From: Salinimicrobium xinjiangense DSM 19287
Lineage (GTDB): Bacteria; Bacteroidota; Bacteroidia; Flavobacteriales; Flavobacteriaceae
Assembly (NCBI RefSeq): GCF_000423585.1
Contig: NZ_AUIG01000008.1
Location: 62,001 to 126,000 of the forward strand
Length of the DNA stretch: 64,000 bases
Direction: 5' to 3'
The stretch's first letter is position 1, and every line of letters starts with the position of its first letter. The notes beneath the pieces are model-generated. The model was given only the letters and a program-made list of their open reading frames with translations. It searched no databases and had not been told where the DNA came from. Both the position numbers and the translations under genes were made by a program. This document shows positions 1 through 6,962 of this stretch, piece by piece.

Positions 1-724
1 GTGGAAAAAAGAAGGTCGTATTAGAGGTCGTGAATTTGTTGGATCTACCATAGTCTCTACCCCAATGCTTCGGGTGGTGACTGAGAATTACGGAGTAAAG
101 TATAAAGAAGGTCTTACCGGCTTTAAATGGATCGCTAAGATGATCAAAGACAATCCCGGACTTGATTACGTAGGAGGTGGAGAAGAAAGTTTTGGATTCA
201 TGGTAGGAGATTTTGTGCGGGATAAAGATGCCACCACTTCTACCCTACTGGCATGTGAAATTGCTGCCGAGATGAAAGCCAGAGGCATTTCTTTTTATGG
301 AAAATTGCTTGAACTTTATGAGCAATATGGCCTTTATAAGGAAGAATTGATCTCTTTGGTAAAAAAAGGTATTGATGGTGCCGAGCAGATAAAGAATATG
401 ATGATAAGTCTGCGGGACAATCCGCTTAGCGAAATTGCCGGGGAAAAAGTTGTTCTTGTTGAAGATTACCAAAGTTCAAAAGCATTTAACTATGGCCTGA
501 CTGAAACCACTGTTGAAACTCTGGACATCCCAAAATCCAACGTTCTCATATACTATACAGAAAATGGAACTAAAGTGGCAGCACGACCAAGTGGGACAGA
601 ACCAAAGATTAAATTCTACATAAGTGTAAATGCTCCTCTGGATGACGTGCAGAACTATAAAAAAGTTGAGCAGGAACTTTCAGAAAAAATCGCAGGAATT
701 AAATCCGAGCTAAAACTGGCGTAA
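1..724 (+). CDS. Phosphoglucomutase/phosphomannomutase, C-terminal part (5' end outside window)
   Basis: This is the C-terminal ~240 residues of an alpha-D-phosphohexomutase, which interconverts hexose 1- and 6-phosphates through a phosphoserine in the cytoplasm. The reading frame is open from base 2 to the window edge, so the gene starts upstream. The sugar-binding loop GGGEESFGF and the C-terminal phosphate-binding loop RPSGTEPKIKFY are both visible, which places the fragment in domains 3 and 4. The catalytic serine lies outside the window. The long-form family (about 570 residues) is likely from the spacing between the two loops, but whether glucose or mannose is preferred cannot be told. 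The ABC exporter gene starts 10 bp after the stop, so the two are probably co-transcribed. Confidence 0.9.
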   Translation, partial: WKKEGRIRGREFVGSTIVSTPMLRVVTENYGVKYKEGLTGFKWIAKMIKDNPGLDYVGGGEESFGFMVGDFVRDKDATTSTLLACEIAAEMKARGISFYGKLLELYEQYGLYKEELISLVKKGIDGAEQIKNMMISLRDNPLSEIAGEKVVLVEDYQSSKAFNYGLTETTVETLDIPKSNVLIYYTENGTKVAARPSGTEPKIKFYISVNAPLDDVQNYKKVEQELSEKIAGIKSELKLA

Positions 725-734
725 GCCGCTCTTG

Positions 735-2558
735 ATGAATTATTTTAAAAAGATCCTAAGGTTCGCAATTCCGTATAAGCGATTTGCGGTCCTTAATATT
801 ATCTGTAATATTTTTTATGCACTTTTTAGCACTTTGTCATTTCTGGCGCTCATCCCGGTGATCCAGATACTTTTTGACAAGACAAAAAGAGTGGCAGTAG
901 AGCCAGAATGGGCAGGTTCGGGAAGCCTCAAAGATTATGTTATAGATTATTTCAATTTTCAGGTCACCCGTCGCGTCAATGAAGATGAAGTGACTGCCCT
1001 GCTTTTTGTCTGCGGGGTTGTAGTGATCCTTTTCTTTCTAAAGAACCTGTTTGGCTACCTGGCCGCCTTTTTCATCACCTTCCTTAGAAATGGTGTTCTT
1101 AGAGATGTTCGGGATGCTATCTATGATAAAATTCTGGCACTGCCGGTTTCCTATTTTTCTGAAAAACGAAAAGGAGATACAATTTCCCGGATCACGGCCG
1201 ATGTCAATGAGGTGCAAACATCTTTCCTTTCTATCCTCGAGCTTATTGTAAGGGAACCATTAACGATCATTTTCACCATCACTGCGATGTTGATCATGAG
1301 CCCTACCCTTACTTTATTTGTCTTTATTTTTCTTCCTATTTCGGGCTTTATTATTTCTCTCATCGGAAAAAAACTGAAGAGCCAGTCCAACCTTGCCCAG
1401 GAAGAAAACGGACATTTCCTGTCTTTGGTGGAAGAAACCCTCTCCAGCCTTAAAATTGTAAAAGGATTTAATGCTGAAGAAAAGTTCAGAAAGAAATTCA
1501 GAGATTCCACTCATCGTCTAAAGAGAATTCTGGATAGTCTCATCAACAGGCAAAATCTCGCTTCTCCTACCAGTGAATTCCTTGGGATCTTCGTAATTGT
1601 GATCATTCTTTGGTTTGGCGGAAATATGGTTCTGGTGGAAGGAACATTGGATGGCGCCACTTTTATCGCCTTTATGGGTCTGGCGTATAATATACTTACC
1701 CCGGCGAAGCAGATAAGCAAGGCAACCTACAGTGTAAAAAAAGGTGATGCGGCAGCAGAGAGGATCTTTCAGGTGCTGGAAACTGAAAGTACAATAGTGG
1801 ATGCTGAAAATGCAATTGACAAAACAGACTTTAGCGATGAAATTGAAATACAGAATATTTCCTTTAAGTACGAAGAGGAATACGTCCTGAAAAATTTCAG
1901 CATAAGCGTTCCCAAAGGATCAACCGTTGCTCTTGTAGGACAATCCGGAAGCGGGAAATCAACTATTGCTAACCTGGTTACCAGATTTTACGATGTCAAT
2001 GAAGGAGCCATCAAGATCGACGGGACCGACATTCGAAAAATATCCAAGAAATCCCTTCGCAGCCTCATGGGACTGGTAACCCAGGATTCCATCCTGTTCA
2101 ATGATACAGTGAGAAACAATGTAGGTTTAGGAAAGGATAATGCCACAGATGAGGAGATCATTGACGCCCTAAAGATCGCCAATGCGTGGGAATTTGTGAA
2201 GGATCTTCCATTAGGACTGGACACCAACATTGGGGACAGCGGAAACAAGTTAAGCGGCGGCCAAAAGCAAAGACTTTCTATTGCCAGAGCTGTGCTTAAA
2301 AACCCGCCTATTATGATTCTCGATGAAGCTACCTCGGCACTAGATACCGAAAGCGAAAGACTGGTGCAAAAAGCCCTGGAGAATATGATGAAGAACAGAA
2401 CTTCCATTGTTATTGCTCACCGACTTTCAACAATACAAAACGCAGATAAAATTGTGGTAATGCAAAGAGGACAGATCGTGGAACAGGGAAAGCATGAGGA
2501 GTTGCTGGCAAAAAAATCTACTTATCAGAAACTAGTAGAGATGCAATCTTTTGATTAA
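735..2558 (+). CDS. ABC exporter, fused permease and ATPase (MsbA-like)
   Basis: A 607-residue half-transporter of the type that flips lipids or exports drugs across the inner membrane as a homodimer. The N-terminal ~330 residues form a six-helix ABC exporter membrane domain. The ATPase domain follows with Walker A GQSGSGKST, signature LSGGQKQR, Walker B IMILDEATSALD and the switch histidine in IVIAHRLST. I start at ATG 735. An in-frame TTG at 732 is possible but has no support. The gene lies 10 bp downstream of the mutase. MsbA-type lipid A/core export is the usual role of such standalone genes in Bacteroidota, but nothing here fixes the substrate. Confidence 0.88.
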   Translation: MNYFKKILRFAIPYKRFAVLNIICNIFYALFSTLSFLALIPVIQILFDKTKRVAVEPEWAGSGSLKDYVIDYFNFQVTRRVNEDEVTALLFVCGVVVILFFLKNLFGYLAAFFITFLRNGVLRDVRDAIYDKILALPVSYFSEKRKGDTISRITADVNEVQTSFLSILELIVREPLTIIFTITAMLIMSPTLTLFVFIFLPISGFIISLIGKKLKSQSNLAQEENGHFLSLVEETLSSLKIVKGFNAEEKFRKKFRDSTHRLKRILDSLINRQNLASPTSEFLGIFVIVIILWFGGNMVLVEGTLDGATFIAFMGLAYNILTPAKQISKATYSVKKGDAAAERIFQVLETESTIVDAENAIDKTDFSDEIEIQNISFKYEEEYVLKNFSISVPKGSTVALVGQSGSGKSTIANLVTRFYDVNEGAIKIDGTDIRKISKKSLRSLMGLVTQDSILFNDTVRNNVGLGKDNATDEEIIDALKIANAWEFVKDLPLGLDTNIGDSGNKLSGGQKQRLSIARAVLKNPPIMILDEATSALDTESERLVQKALENMMKNRTSIVIAHRLSTIQNADKIVVMQRGQIVEQGKHEELLAKKSTYQKLVEMQSFD

Positions 2559-2570
2559 TTAAAGTATTCA

Positions 2571-2599
2571 AAAAGGGCATTTTTCAAATGCCTTTTTTT
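2571..2599 (+). terminator. Rho-independent terminator after the ABC exporter
   Basis: An A-rich left arm ending GGGCATTT pairs with AAATGCC plus a run of seven T, with one G-U pair. It lies 13 bp after the exporter stop codon. Confidence 0.75.
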
Positions 2600-2885
2600 A
2601 TTACAAAAGAAATCACAATATTAATTCAGAAATGCCCTGAAATGAAAAAAATGGATGAAGTAGGTTCACCCATTTTTCATAATCTTGCCGCCATTTTTGG
2701 GGCTAATGGAGACAAGATCTCCATCGTTTGGAGCAAAAAAGATCACTTTTTCACAATGTGAAGATACTACAAAAATCGATTCACACAAATTTTTTGTGTA
2801 CTTTATCTTGATTTTGTGTATTTCATCGACATTTTACCATCATATCCTTTATTTTCTCTTGCTGTTATTTCTACAGAATTCCTCC

Positions 2886-2893
2886 TATCTTTA
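2886..2893 (+). promoter_or_regulatory. Candidate -7 box for the ECF sigma operon
   Basis: TATCTTTA matches the Bacteroidota -7 consensus TAnnTTTG at all but the last base and lies about 30 bp before the GTG start. The nearest upstream TTG (2859-2861) is 24 bp away, longer than usual, so the -33 element is uncertain. Confidence 0.35.
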
Positions 2894-2921
2894 CCCGTTT
2901 TAAATTTCCGATTTTCATAAA

Positions 2922-3467
2922 GTGAATGCTTCCGAAGAAAAATTAGTACATCAACTGCAGGATCCTAAGTCCCGTAACGAAGCTTTTCGGGAGCTACTTC
3001 ATTTATACCAGGAAAGACTGTATTGGCAAATCCGGAACATTGTAAAAGATCATGATGATACAGATGATGTTCTTCAAAATACTTTCATCAAAATCTTCAG
3101 GAACATAGAGAAATTCAAAGGTGAAAGTCAGTTATTTTCCTGGATGTATCGTATTGCCACCAATGAGGCAATAAGTTTTATTAACAGCAGGGCAAAAAAA
3201 CAACAGGTAACTTCCGAAGAACTGCAGCAACAAATTATTGATAATCTGGAAAATGACGTTTATTTTGAAGGGGATGAAATTCAGCTAAAACTTCAGAAGG
3301 CCATAGCCAGCCTTCCCGATAAACAACAGCAGGTTTTCAACATGAAGTACTTTCAGGAATTGAAGTATAAAGAAATTTCAAATATCTTAGGAACTTCAGA
3401 AGGTGCTTTGAAGGCTTCTTACCATCATGCAACCAAAAAAATAGAAGAATTTTTAAAAAGCAATTAA
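2922..3467 (+). CDS. ECF-type RNA polymerase sigma factor
   Basis: A 181-residue alternative sigma factor of the extracytoplasmic-function type. Region 2 is visible around residues 25-90, with DDVLQNTFIKIF and the promoter-melting segment FSWMYRIATNEA. Region 4 is at about 125-178, with LPDKQQQVFNMKYF and the helix-turn-helix YKEISNILGTSEGALKASYHHA. The start is GTG at 2922, the first start codon after the in-frame stop at 2901. It heads a three-gene operon with a membrane protein 32 bp downstream and a small exported helical protein. That layout fits a cell-envelope stress module. The regulon cannot be read from the sequence. Confidence 0.9.
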   Translation: MNASEEKLVHQLQDPKSRNEAFRELLHLYQERLYWQIRNIVKDHDDTDDVLQNTFIKIFRNIEKFKGESQLFSWMYRIATNEAISFINSRAKKQQVTSEELQQQIIDNLENDVYFEGDEIQLKLQKAIASLPDKQQQVFNMKYFQELKYKEISNILGTSEGALKASYHHATKKIEEFLKSN

Positions 3468-3499
3468 ACCAATGTCACCAAATTCAGTCAAATAATTAA

Positions 3500-4012
3500 A
3501 TGAAAAAGAACGGGTTACCATATCAAAAAGATGCCGGCTTCAAAGTTCCCGAAGGTTACTTCGAAAATTTTGAGGATCGCATGATGACGCGCCTGACTTT
3601 TTCTGAAGGGGAGCTTGAAAAAAACCCTTTCCGGGTACCCGACAATTATTTTGATGAGCTGGAGAACAGGGTGATGAAAAATGTGGAAACAACGGACCAA
3701 AAAGCTAAGGTTATTCCACTTTACAAACATCCGGTGCTATATTACGCAGCCAGTGTGGCAGCGGTTCTGGCAATTCTATTTAGTTCAATGTTTTATAATG
3801 GATCGGGAGAACTGGATTTTGATGACCTTAATATCACCGCCATGGAAAATTACCTTCTTGAGTCCCTGGATCTCAATAACCCAAATAATACAGAGGTCGG
3901 AGAGTACATTTTTACTGCTTCGGCTAATAAGCCCAATATTGACAAAGAAGCCCTGCTCGAATATTTGAATGACCATATTGAAGAGCCGGCACTCCTACTT
4001 AATGAAGATTAA
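3500..4012 (+). CDS. Single-pass membrane protein, putative anti-sigma factor
   Basis: A 170-residue protein with no signal peptide and one membrane helix at about residues 79-98 (YYAASVAAVLAILFSSMFY), so the N-terminal ~75 residues should be cytoplasmic and the C-terminal ~70 periplasmic. Its place directly behind an ECF sigma gene suggests it holds the sigma factor at the membrane. No zinc-binding HxxxCxxC anti-sigma motif is present. Instead the cytoplasmic part carries two copies of a short repeat about 30 residues apart, FKVPEGYFENFEDRMM (14-29) and FRVPDNYFDELENRVM (44-59). The function is inferred from context only. The next gene starts one base after this stop codon. Confidence 0.65.
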   Translation: MKKNGLPYQKDAGFKVPEGYFENFEDRMMTRLTFSEGELEKNPFRVPDNYFDELENRVMKNVETTDQKAKVIPLYKHPVLYYAASVAAVLAILFSSMFYNGSGELDFDDLNITAMENYLLESLDLNNPNNTEVGEYIFTASANKPNIDKEALLEYLNDHIEEPALLLNED

Positions 4013-4013
4013 A

Positions 4014-4451
4014 ATGAAAAATTATTTAATTGCTATCCTATTTCTGCTCTTTGGTTTTACACTTTCGGCACAGGATAGATCTGAGCATCTCGAAAGAATA
4101 AAAGCTCTTAAGACAGCTCATATCACTGAAGGTCTAAATTTAACCGCAAAAGAAGCGCAGCAATTCTGGCCTGTTTATAATGAATTTGATGAGAAAAGAA
4201 GAGAGTTATATCGCCGTGAAAGATCCAAGGTGCAGAATGCAGAATGCCTGAGCGAAGAGAAAGCGCGCGCGCAACTGGAGGAATACGTGGAAATTGAGCG
4301 CGAAGATTACCTCTTAAAAAAGAAATATTACAACGACCTTAAGAAGATATTTACTGCACAGAGAATAATGCAGCTAAAACAGGTCGAAGATGAATTTAAT
4401 CAAAAGATGATGCGGGAATATCGGGCCCGGCAGGCATCAAACAAGTCATAA
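4014..4451 (+). CDS. Exported helical protein, Spy/CpxP-like candidate sensor of the sigma operon
   Basis: A 145-residue protein with a clear signal peptide (MKNYLIAILFLLFGFTLSAQ), followed by a charged, almost wholly alpha-helical mature part rich in Glu, Lys and Arg. It includes the segment LTAKEAQQFWPVYNEFDEKRRELY, which resembles LTxxQ-type Spy/CpxP proteins and the small proteins often found third in flavobacterial ECF operons. I chose ATG 4014 because the signal peptide begins there. An earlier in-frame ATG at 4002 overlaps the preceding stop. It probably acts in the periplasm as a chaperone or stress sensor for the adjacent anti-sigma protein. The role is inferred. Confidence 0.65.
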   Translation: MKNYLIAILFLLFGFTLSAQDRSEHLERIKALKTAHITEGLNLTAKEAQQFWPVYNEFDEKRRELYRRERSKVQNAECLSEEKARAQLEEYVEIEREDYLLKKKYYNDLKKIFTAQRIMQLKQVEDEFNQKMMREYRARQASNKS

Positions 4452-4476
4452 TTAAGTTTTTTGGTTGGTTAGTTGG

Positions 4477-4511
4477 AATGATCCGGTTGCTGTAAAAAGC
4501 GCCGGATCATT
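4477..4511. terminator. Bidirectional terminator between convergent genes
   Basis: A perfect 10-bp inverted repeat, AATGATCCGG and CCGGATCATT with a 15-base loop, lies between the convergent sigma operon and the BNR-repeat gene. Its right arm overlaps two bases of the latter's stop codon. Confidence 0.65.
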
Positions 4512-5529
4512 ACTTTAAAATAAGTTTTGCCAGCCTGTTCTTTCCGGCGGCATATGCAGTGCTGTCATTGACAAACCGGATGGTGTAAAAACCTTCATCT
4601 GAAAGTTTGTTCCAGGTTTTTCCCATATCGGCAGAGTAATAAATCCCCTGAAATCCTATTGCGATTATTTCTTTTCCTTCGCCACCGGGGACATAGCGAA
4701 TGCTACTCATGTACCCCGGATCCTCACCTTCGGCAATCAATTCCCATGTTCTTCCTCCGTCTTTGGTAATAGCCTTATTAGAACGGTTTTCCGCGGGTGC
4801 TGTATAATCCCCGCCTATGATGACACCATTTTGCTCATCATAAAAATCCAAAGAGTATCCTCCCTGGGTACTCTCTCCCTGAACAAGCGGAGTGTCAAAA
4901 ACTTCCCAGCTCTTCCCTTTGTCCGGAGTAAAAAATATCCTTGATTTCGCCCCTCCCGACAATATCCAGGCCTTATCCCCCTCTACTGCAATGTTGGAGT
5001 TGCTGGCTGCAAAAGCGGCTTCTCCCCCGGCAGCTTTAGGTAAATTATTACAGGAAAGTTTGTTCCAGGTTTGGCCGCCGTCGCGGGTAATTATTATCGA
5101 CAGACAATCTTCCACAGGATCACCCATGGCAATTCCTTCCTTATCATTCCAAAAGGTCATGGAGTCATAAAACACCTTCTCGTGCTCTTCCTTATAGACC
5201 AGTTCCAGTCCGCTGCCTCCGGTTTTAAATAGCAGCGCCGGATTCCCCACACTCAGTAGAAAAATATCTTCGGAAGTACCTGCTACCGCCCTGAATTCGG
5301 GATAAATGGAGTCATACTGCTGCCTTTGAACCCGCATCTGTCCGGGAGCCGAATTATAGATCCCGTAAGCTCCGTTAGAGCCTCCAAAAACAACGTCCTC
5401 CCCCATCACCTCTATGGCGCGGATGCTTATAGAATCTTCCAGAAGCATATCAATTTGGACTTGGGAAAATCTCGGTTCAGAATTACATCCGGTAATGGCT
5501 ATAAAAAGCCCTAAAATCAGTCGCTTCAT
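4510..5529 (-). CDS. BNR/Ycf48-like beta-propeller lipoprotein
   Basis: A 339-residue secreted lipoprotein with lipobox AITGC (Cys15). The mature part is a repeated beta-propeller with Asp-box/BNR signatures such as TRDGGQTWNKL, TPDKGKSWEVF, TKDGGRTWEL and SADMGKTWNKL. These are the hallmarks of sialidase-fold and Ycf48-like proteins. No sialidase catalytic residues are evident, so it is more likely a binding or assembly propeller, usually annotated as an oxidoreductase in flavobacteria without evidence. It is transcribed divergently from the RNA methyltransferase, and a perfect -7 box sits 18 bp before its start. Confidence 0.75.
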   Translation of the reverse strand: MKRLILGLFIAITGCNSEPRFSQVQIDMLLEDSISIRAIEVMGEDVVFGGSNGAYGIYNSAPGQMRVQRQQYDSIYPEFRAVAGTSEDIFLLSVGNPALLFKTGGSGLELVYKEEHEKVFYDSMTFWNDKEGIAMGDPVEDCLSIIITRDGGQTWNKLSCNNLPKAAGGEAAFAASNSNIAVEGDKAWILSGGAKSRIFFTPDKGKSWEVFDTPLVQGESTQGGYSLDFYDEQNGVIIGGDYTAPAENRSNKAITKDGGRTWELIAEGEDPGYMSSIRYVPGGEGKEIIAIGFQGIYYSADMGKTWNKLSDEGFYTIRFVNDSTAYAAGKNRLAKLILK

Positions 5530-5546
5530 CTAAGTTGTTTTGCCTC

Positions 5547-5554
5547 CAAAGATA
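5547..5554 (-). promoter_or_regulatory. -7 promoter box of the BNR lipoprotein gene
   Basis: Read on the minus strand this is TATCTTTG, a perfect TAnnTTTG box, ending 18 bp before the ATG at 5529. No good -33 element was found at the expected distance. Confidence 0.6.
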
Positions 5555-5577
5555 GATTTTCCGTAGTTTAAAAACCT

Positions 5578-5585
5578 TACCTTTG
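5578..5585 (+). promoter_or_regulatory. -7 promoter box of the RNA methyltransferase gene
   Basis: TACCTTTG is a perfect TAnnTTTG box ending 18 bp before the ATG at 5604. The facing box on the other strand is only 23 bp away, so the two promoters are back to back in a 74-bp gap. Confidence 0.6.
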
Positions 5586-5603
5586 CAGCTTTAAATAATT
5601 TTT

Positions 5604-6818
5604 ATGCGCTTATACAGAAACCTTGTCTTTGCAACCGTCGATGCCCTGGGAGAAATTTTCAATGAAGGAGAATACGCCGATAAGGTGATTGCAAAAACCT
5701 TAAAACGCGATAAACGCTGGGGCTCCCGTGACCGGAGTTTTATTGCCGAAACAACTTACGATATTGTACGCTGGAAACGCCTCTACTCTGAAATTGCCGA
5801 AGTAAAAGCGCCCTATTCCAGGGAAAATCTTTTCAGATTATTTGCTGTATGGGCGACCTTGAGAGGTATCGAAATACCGTCTGACTGGAAACAGATGGAA
5901 CCCGTACCTACCCGTCGCATCAAAGGAAAATTTGATGAATTGAGCAAGATCAGGAAGTTCCGGGAATCTGTGCCAGACTGGATGGATGAACTGGGAGTAA
6001 AGGAACTGGGCGAAGAGACCTGGGAAAAAGAGATCCATGCGCTCAACCAGCAGGCGCCGGTCGTACTTCGAACAAACACTCTTAAAACCACAAAAGAAAA
6101 GTTACAGCAAGAGCTTCAAAAAGAAGAAATTGAAACTGAATTTTTAAAAGGTTATCCCGATGCGCTTCAGCTTAAAGAAAGAGCGAATGTTTTCAAAACA
6201 GAAGCCTTTAAGAATGGCTTTTTTGAAGTGCAGGATGCATCCTCCCAATTAGTTTCAGAATTCCTTGAAGTGGAACCGGGAATGCGGGTGGTTGACACCT
6301 GTGCCGGGGCAGGAGGAAAATCCCTGCACCTGGCTGCTTTGATGGGTAATAAAGGTCAATTGATCGCTACAGATATTTACGAGAATAAACTTAAGGAGCT
6401 TAAACGCCGCGCCCGTCGCGCCGGAGCTCACAATATTGAGCCGCGGGTAATTGACTCCACAAAAGTAGTCAAGAAACTCTACGGCAGTGCAGATCGTGTA
6501 TTGATCGATGCACCATGTAGCGGCCTCGGAGTTCTAAGTCGCAACCCTGATGCTAAATGGAAACTGCAGCCGGAGTTTATTGAAACTTTAAAACAAACGC
6601 AGGAAGAAATTTTGAAGCAGTACTCAAAAATGGTGAAAGACGGCGGAAAGCTGGTCTATGCAACCTGTTCTGTTTTACCTTCAGAGAATGAAGGGCAAGT
6701 GAAGAAATTCCTTGCTTCCGAAGAAGGAAAGGATTTCAGCCTTGCAAAAGAACAGAAGATCCTCTCCAGCGAAACCGGCTTCGACGGCTTCTACATGGCC
6801 TTGCTGGAAAAAAAATAA
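5604..6818 (+). CDS. RsmB/NOP family RNA cytosine-5 methyltransferase
   Basis: A 404-residue S-adenosylmethionine-dependent enzyme that methylates cytosine C5 in rRNA or tRNA. The N-terminal ~200 residues are the NusB-like/RsmB recognition part. The Rossmann methyltransferase domain follows with DTCAGAGGKSLHLAA for SAM binding, DAPCSGLGVLSRNPD (Cys305) and the catalytic YATCSVLPSENE (Cys355). Both cysteines of the two-cysteine mechanism are in place. Length fits bacterial RsmB-like enzymes. It ends at a strong terminator before purL and is an independent core gene. The exact RNA target is not decidable from the sequence. Confidence 0.9.
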   Translation: MRLYRNLVFATVDALGEIFNEGEYADKVIAKTLKRDKRWGSRDRSFIAETTYDIVRWKRLYSEIAEVKAPYSRENLFRLFAVWATLRGIEIPSDWKQMEPVPTRRIKGKFDELSKIRKFRESVPDWMDELGVKELGEETWEKEIHALNQQAPVVLRTNTLKTTKEKLQQELQKEEIETEFLKGYPDALQLKERANVFKTEAFKNGFFEVQDASSQLVSEFLEVEPGMRVVDTCAGAGGKSLHLAALMGNKGQLIATDIYENKLKELKRRARRAGAHNIEPRVIDSTKVVKKLYGSADRVLIDAPCSGLGVLSRNPDAKWKLQPEFIETLKQTQEEILKQYSKMVKDGGKLVYATCSVLPSENEGQVKKFLASEEGKDFSLAKEQKILSSETGFDGFYMALLEKK

Positions 6819-6836
6819 GAAAAACACTCCTCAGAT

Positions 6837-6879
6837 AACAGGTCTCAAAAATGACATTTTTGAGACCTGTTATTTTTTT
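6837..6879 (+). terminator. Strong terminator after the RNA methyltransferase
   Basis: A perfect 17-bp inverted repeat around a single central A (arms 6837-6853 and 6855-6871) is followed by A and seven T. The core of the stem, AAAAATGACATTTTTGA, recurs just after purL at 10644-10660. Confidence 0.85.
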
Positions 6880-6922
6880 GCTTTTTTGTTTTTTACGTCG
6901 GAAGGAGTTCCTTCAAAAAATG

Positions 6923-6930
6923 TAAATTTG
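6923..6930 (+). promoter_or_regulatory. -7 promoter box of purL
   Basis: TAAATTTG is a perfect TAnnTTTG box 32 bp before the purL ATG at 6963. No riboswitch-like structure is apparent in the short leader. Confidence 0.55.
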
Positions 6931-6962
6931 TCTCCTTACAACAACACACTAAAACACAGAGA

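Larger units (their letters stand above)
2559..2921. other. 363-bp intergenic region before the sigma-factor operon
   Basis: After the terminator I see no convincing gene. A 72-codon open frame at 2685-2903 has a low-complexity aromatic C-terminus and no start context, so I reject it. The stretch has a small perfect hairpin, ACACAAA-TTT-TTTGTGT at 2783-2799, and an imperfect inverted repeat around 2642-2682. It must also contain the promoter of the sigma operon. A weak -7 candidate is TATCTTTA at 2886-2893. Confidence 0.5.

Noticed and set aside
2685-2903. 72-codon open frame in the gap before the sigma factor
   Set aside because: Low-complexity aromatic C-terminus, no family resemblance, no start context, and it overlaps hairpins and the probable promoter.
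6880-6962. Purine riboswitch upstream of purL
   Set aside because: The leader is too short and AT-rich, and the perfect -7 box starts only 40 bp before the ATG. No aptamer-like conserved stem was recognised.
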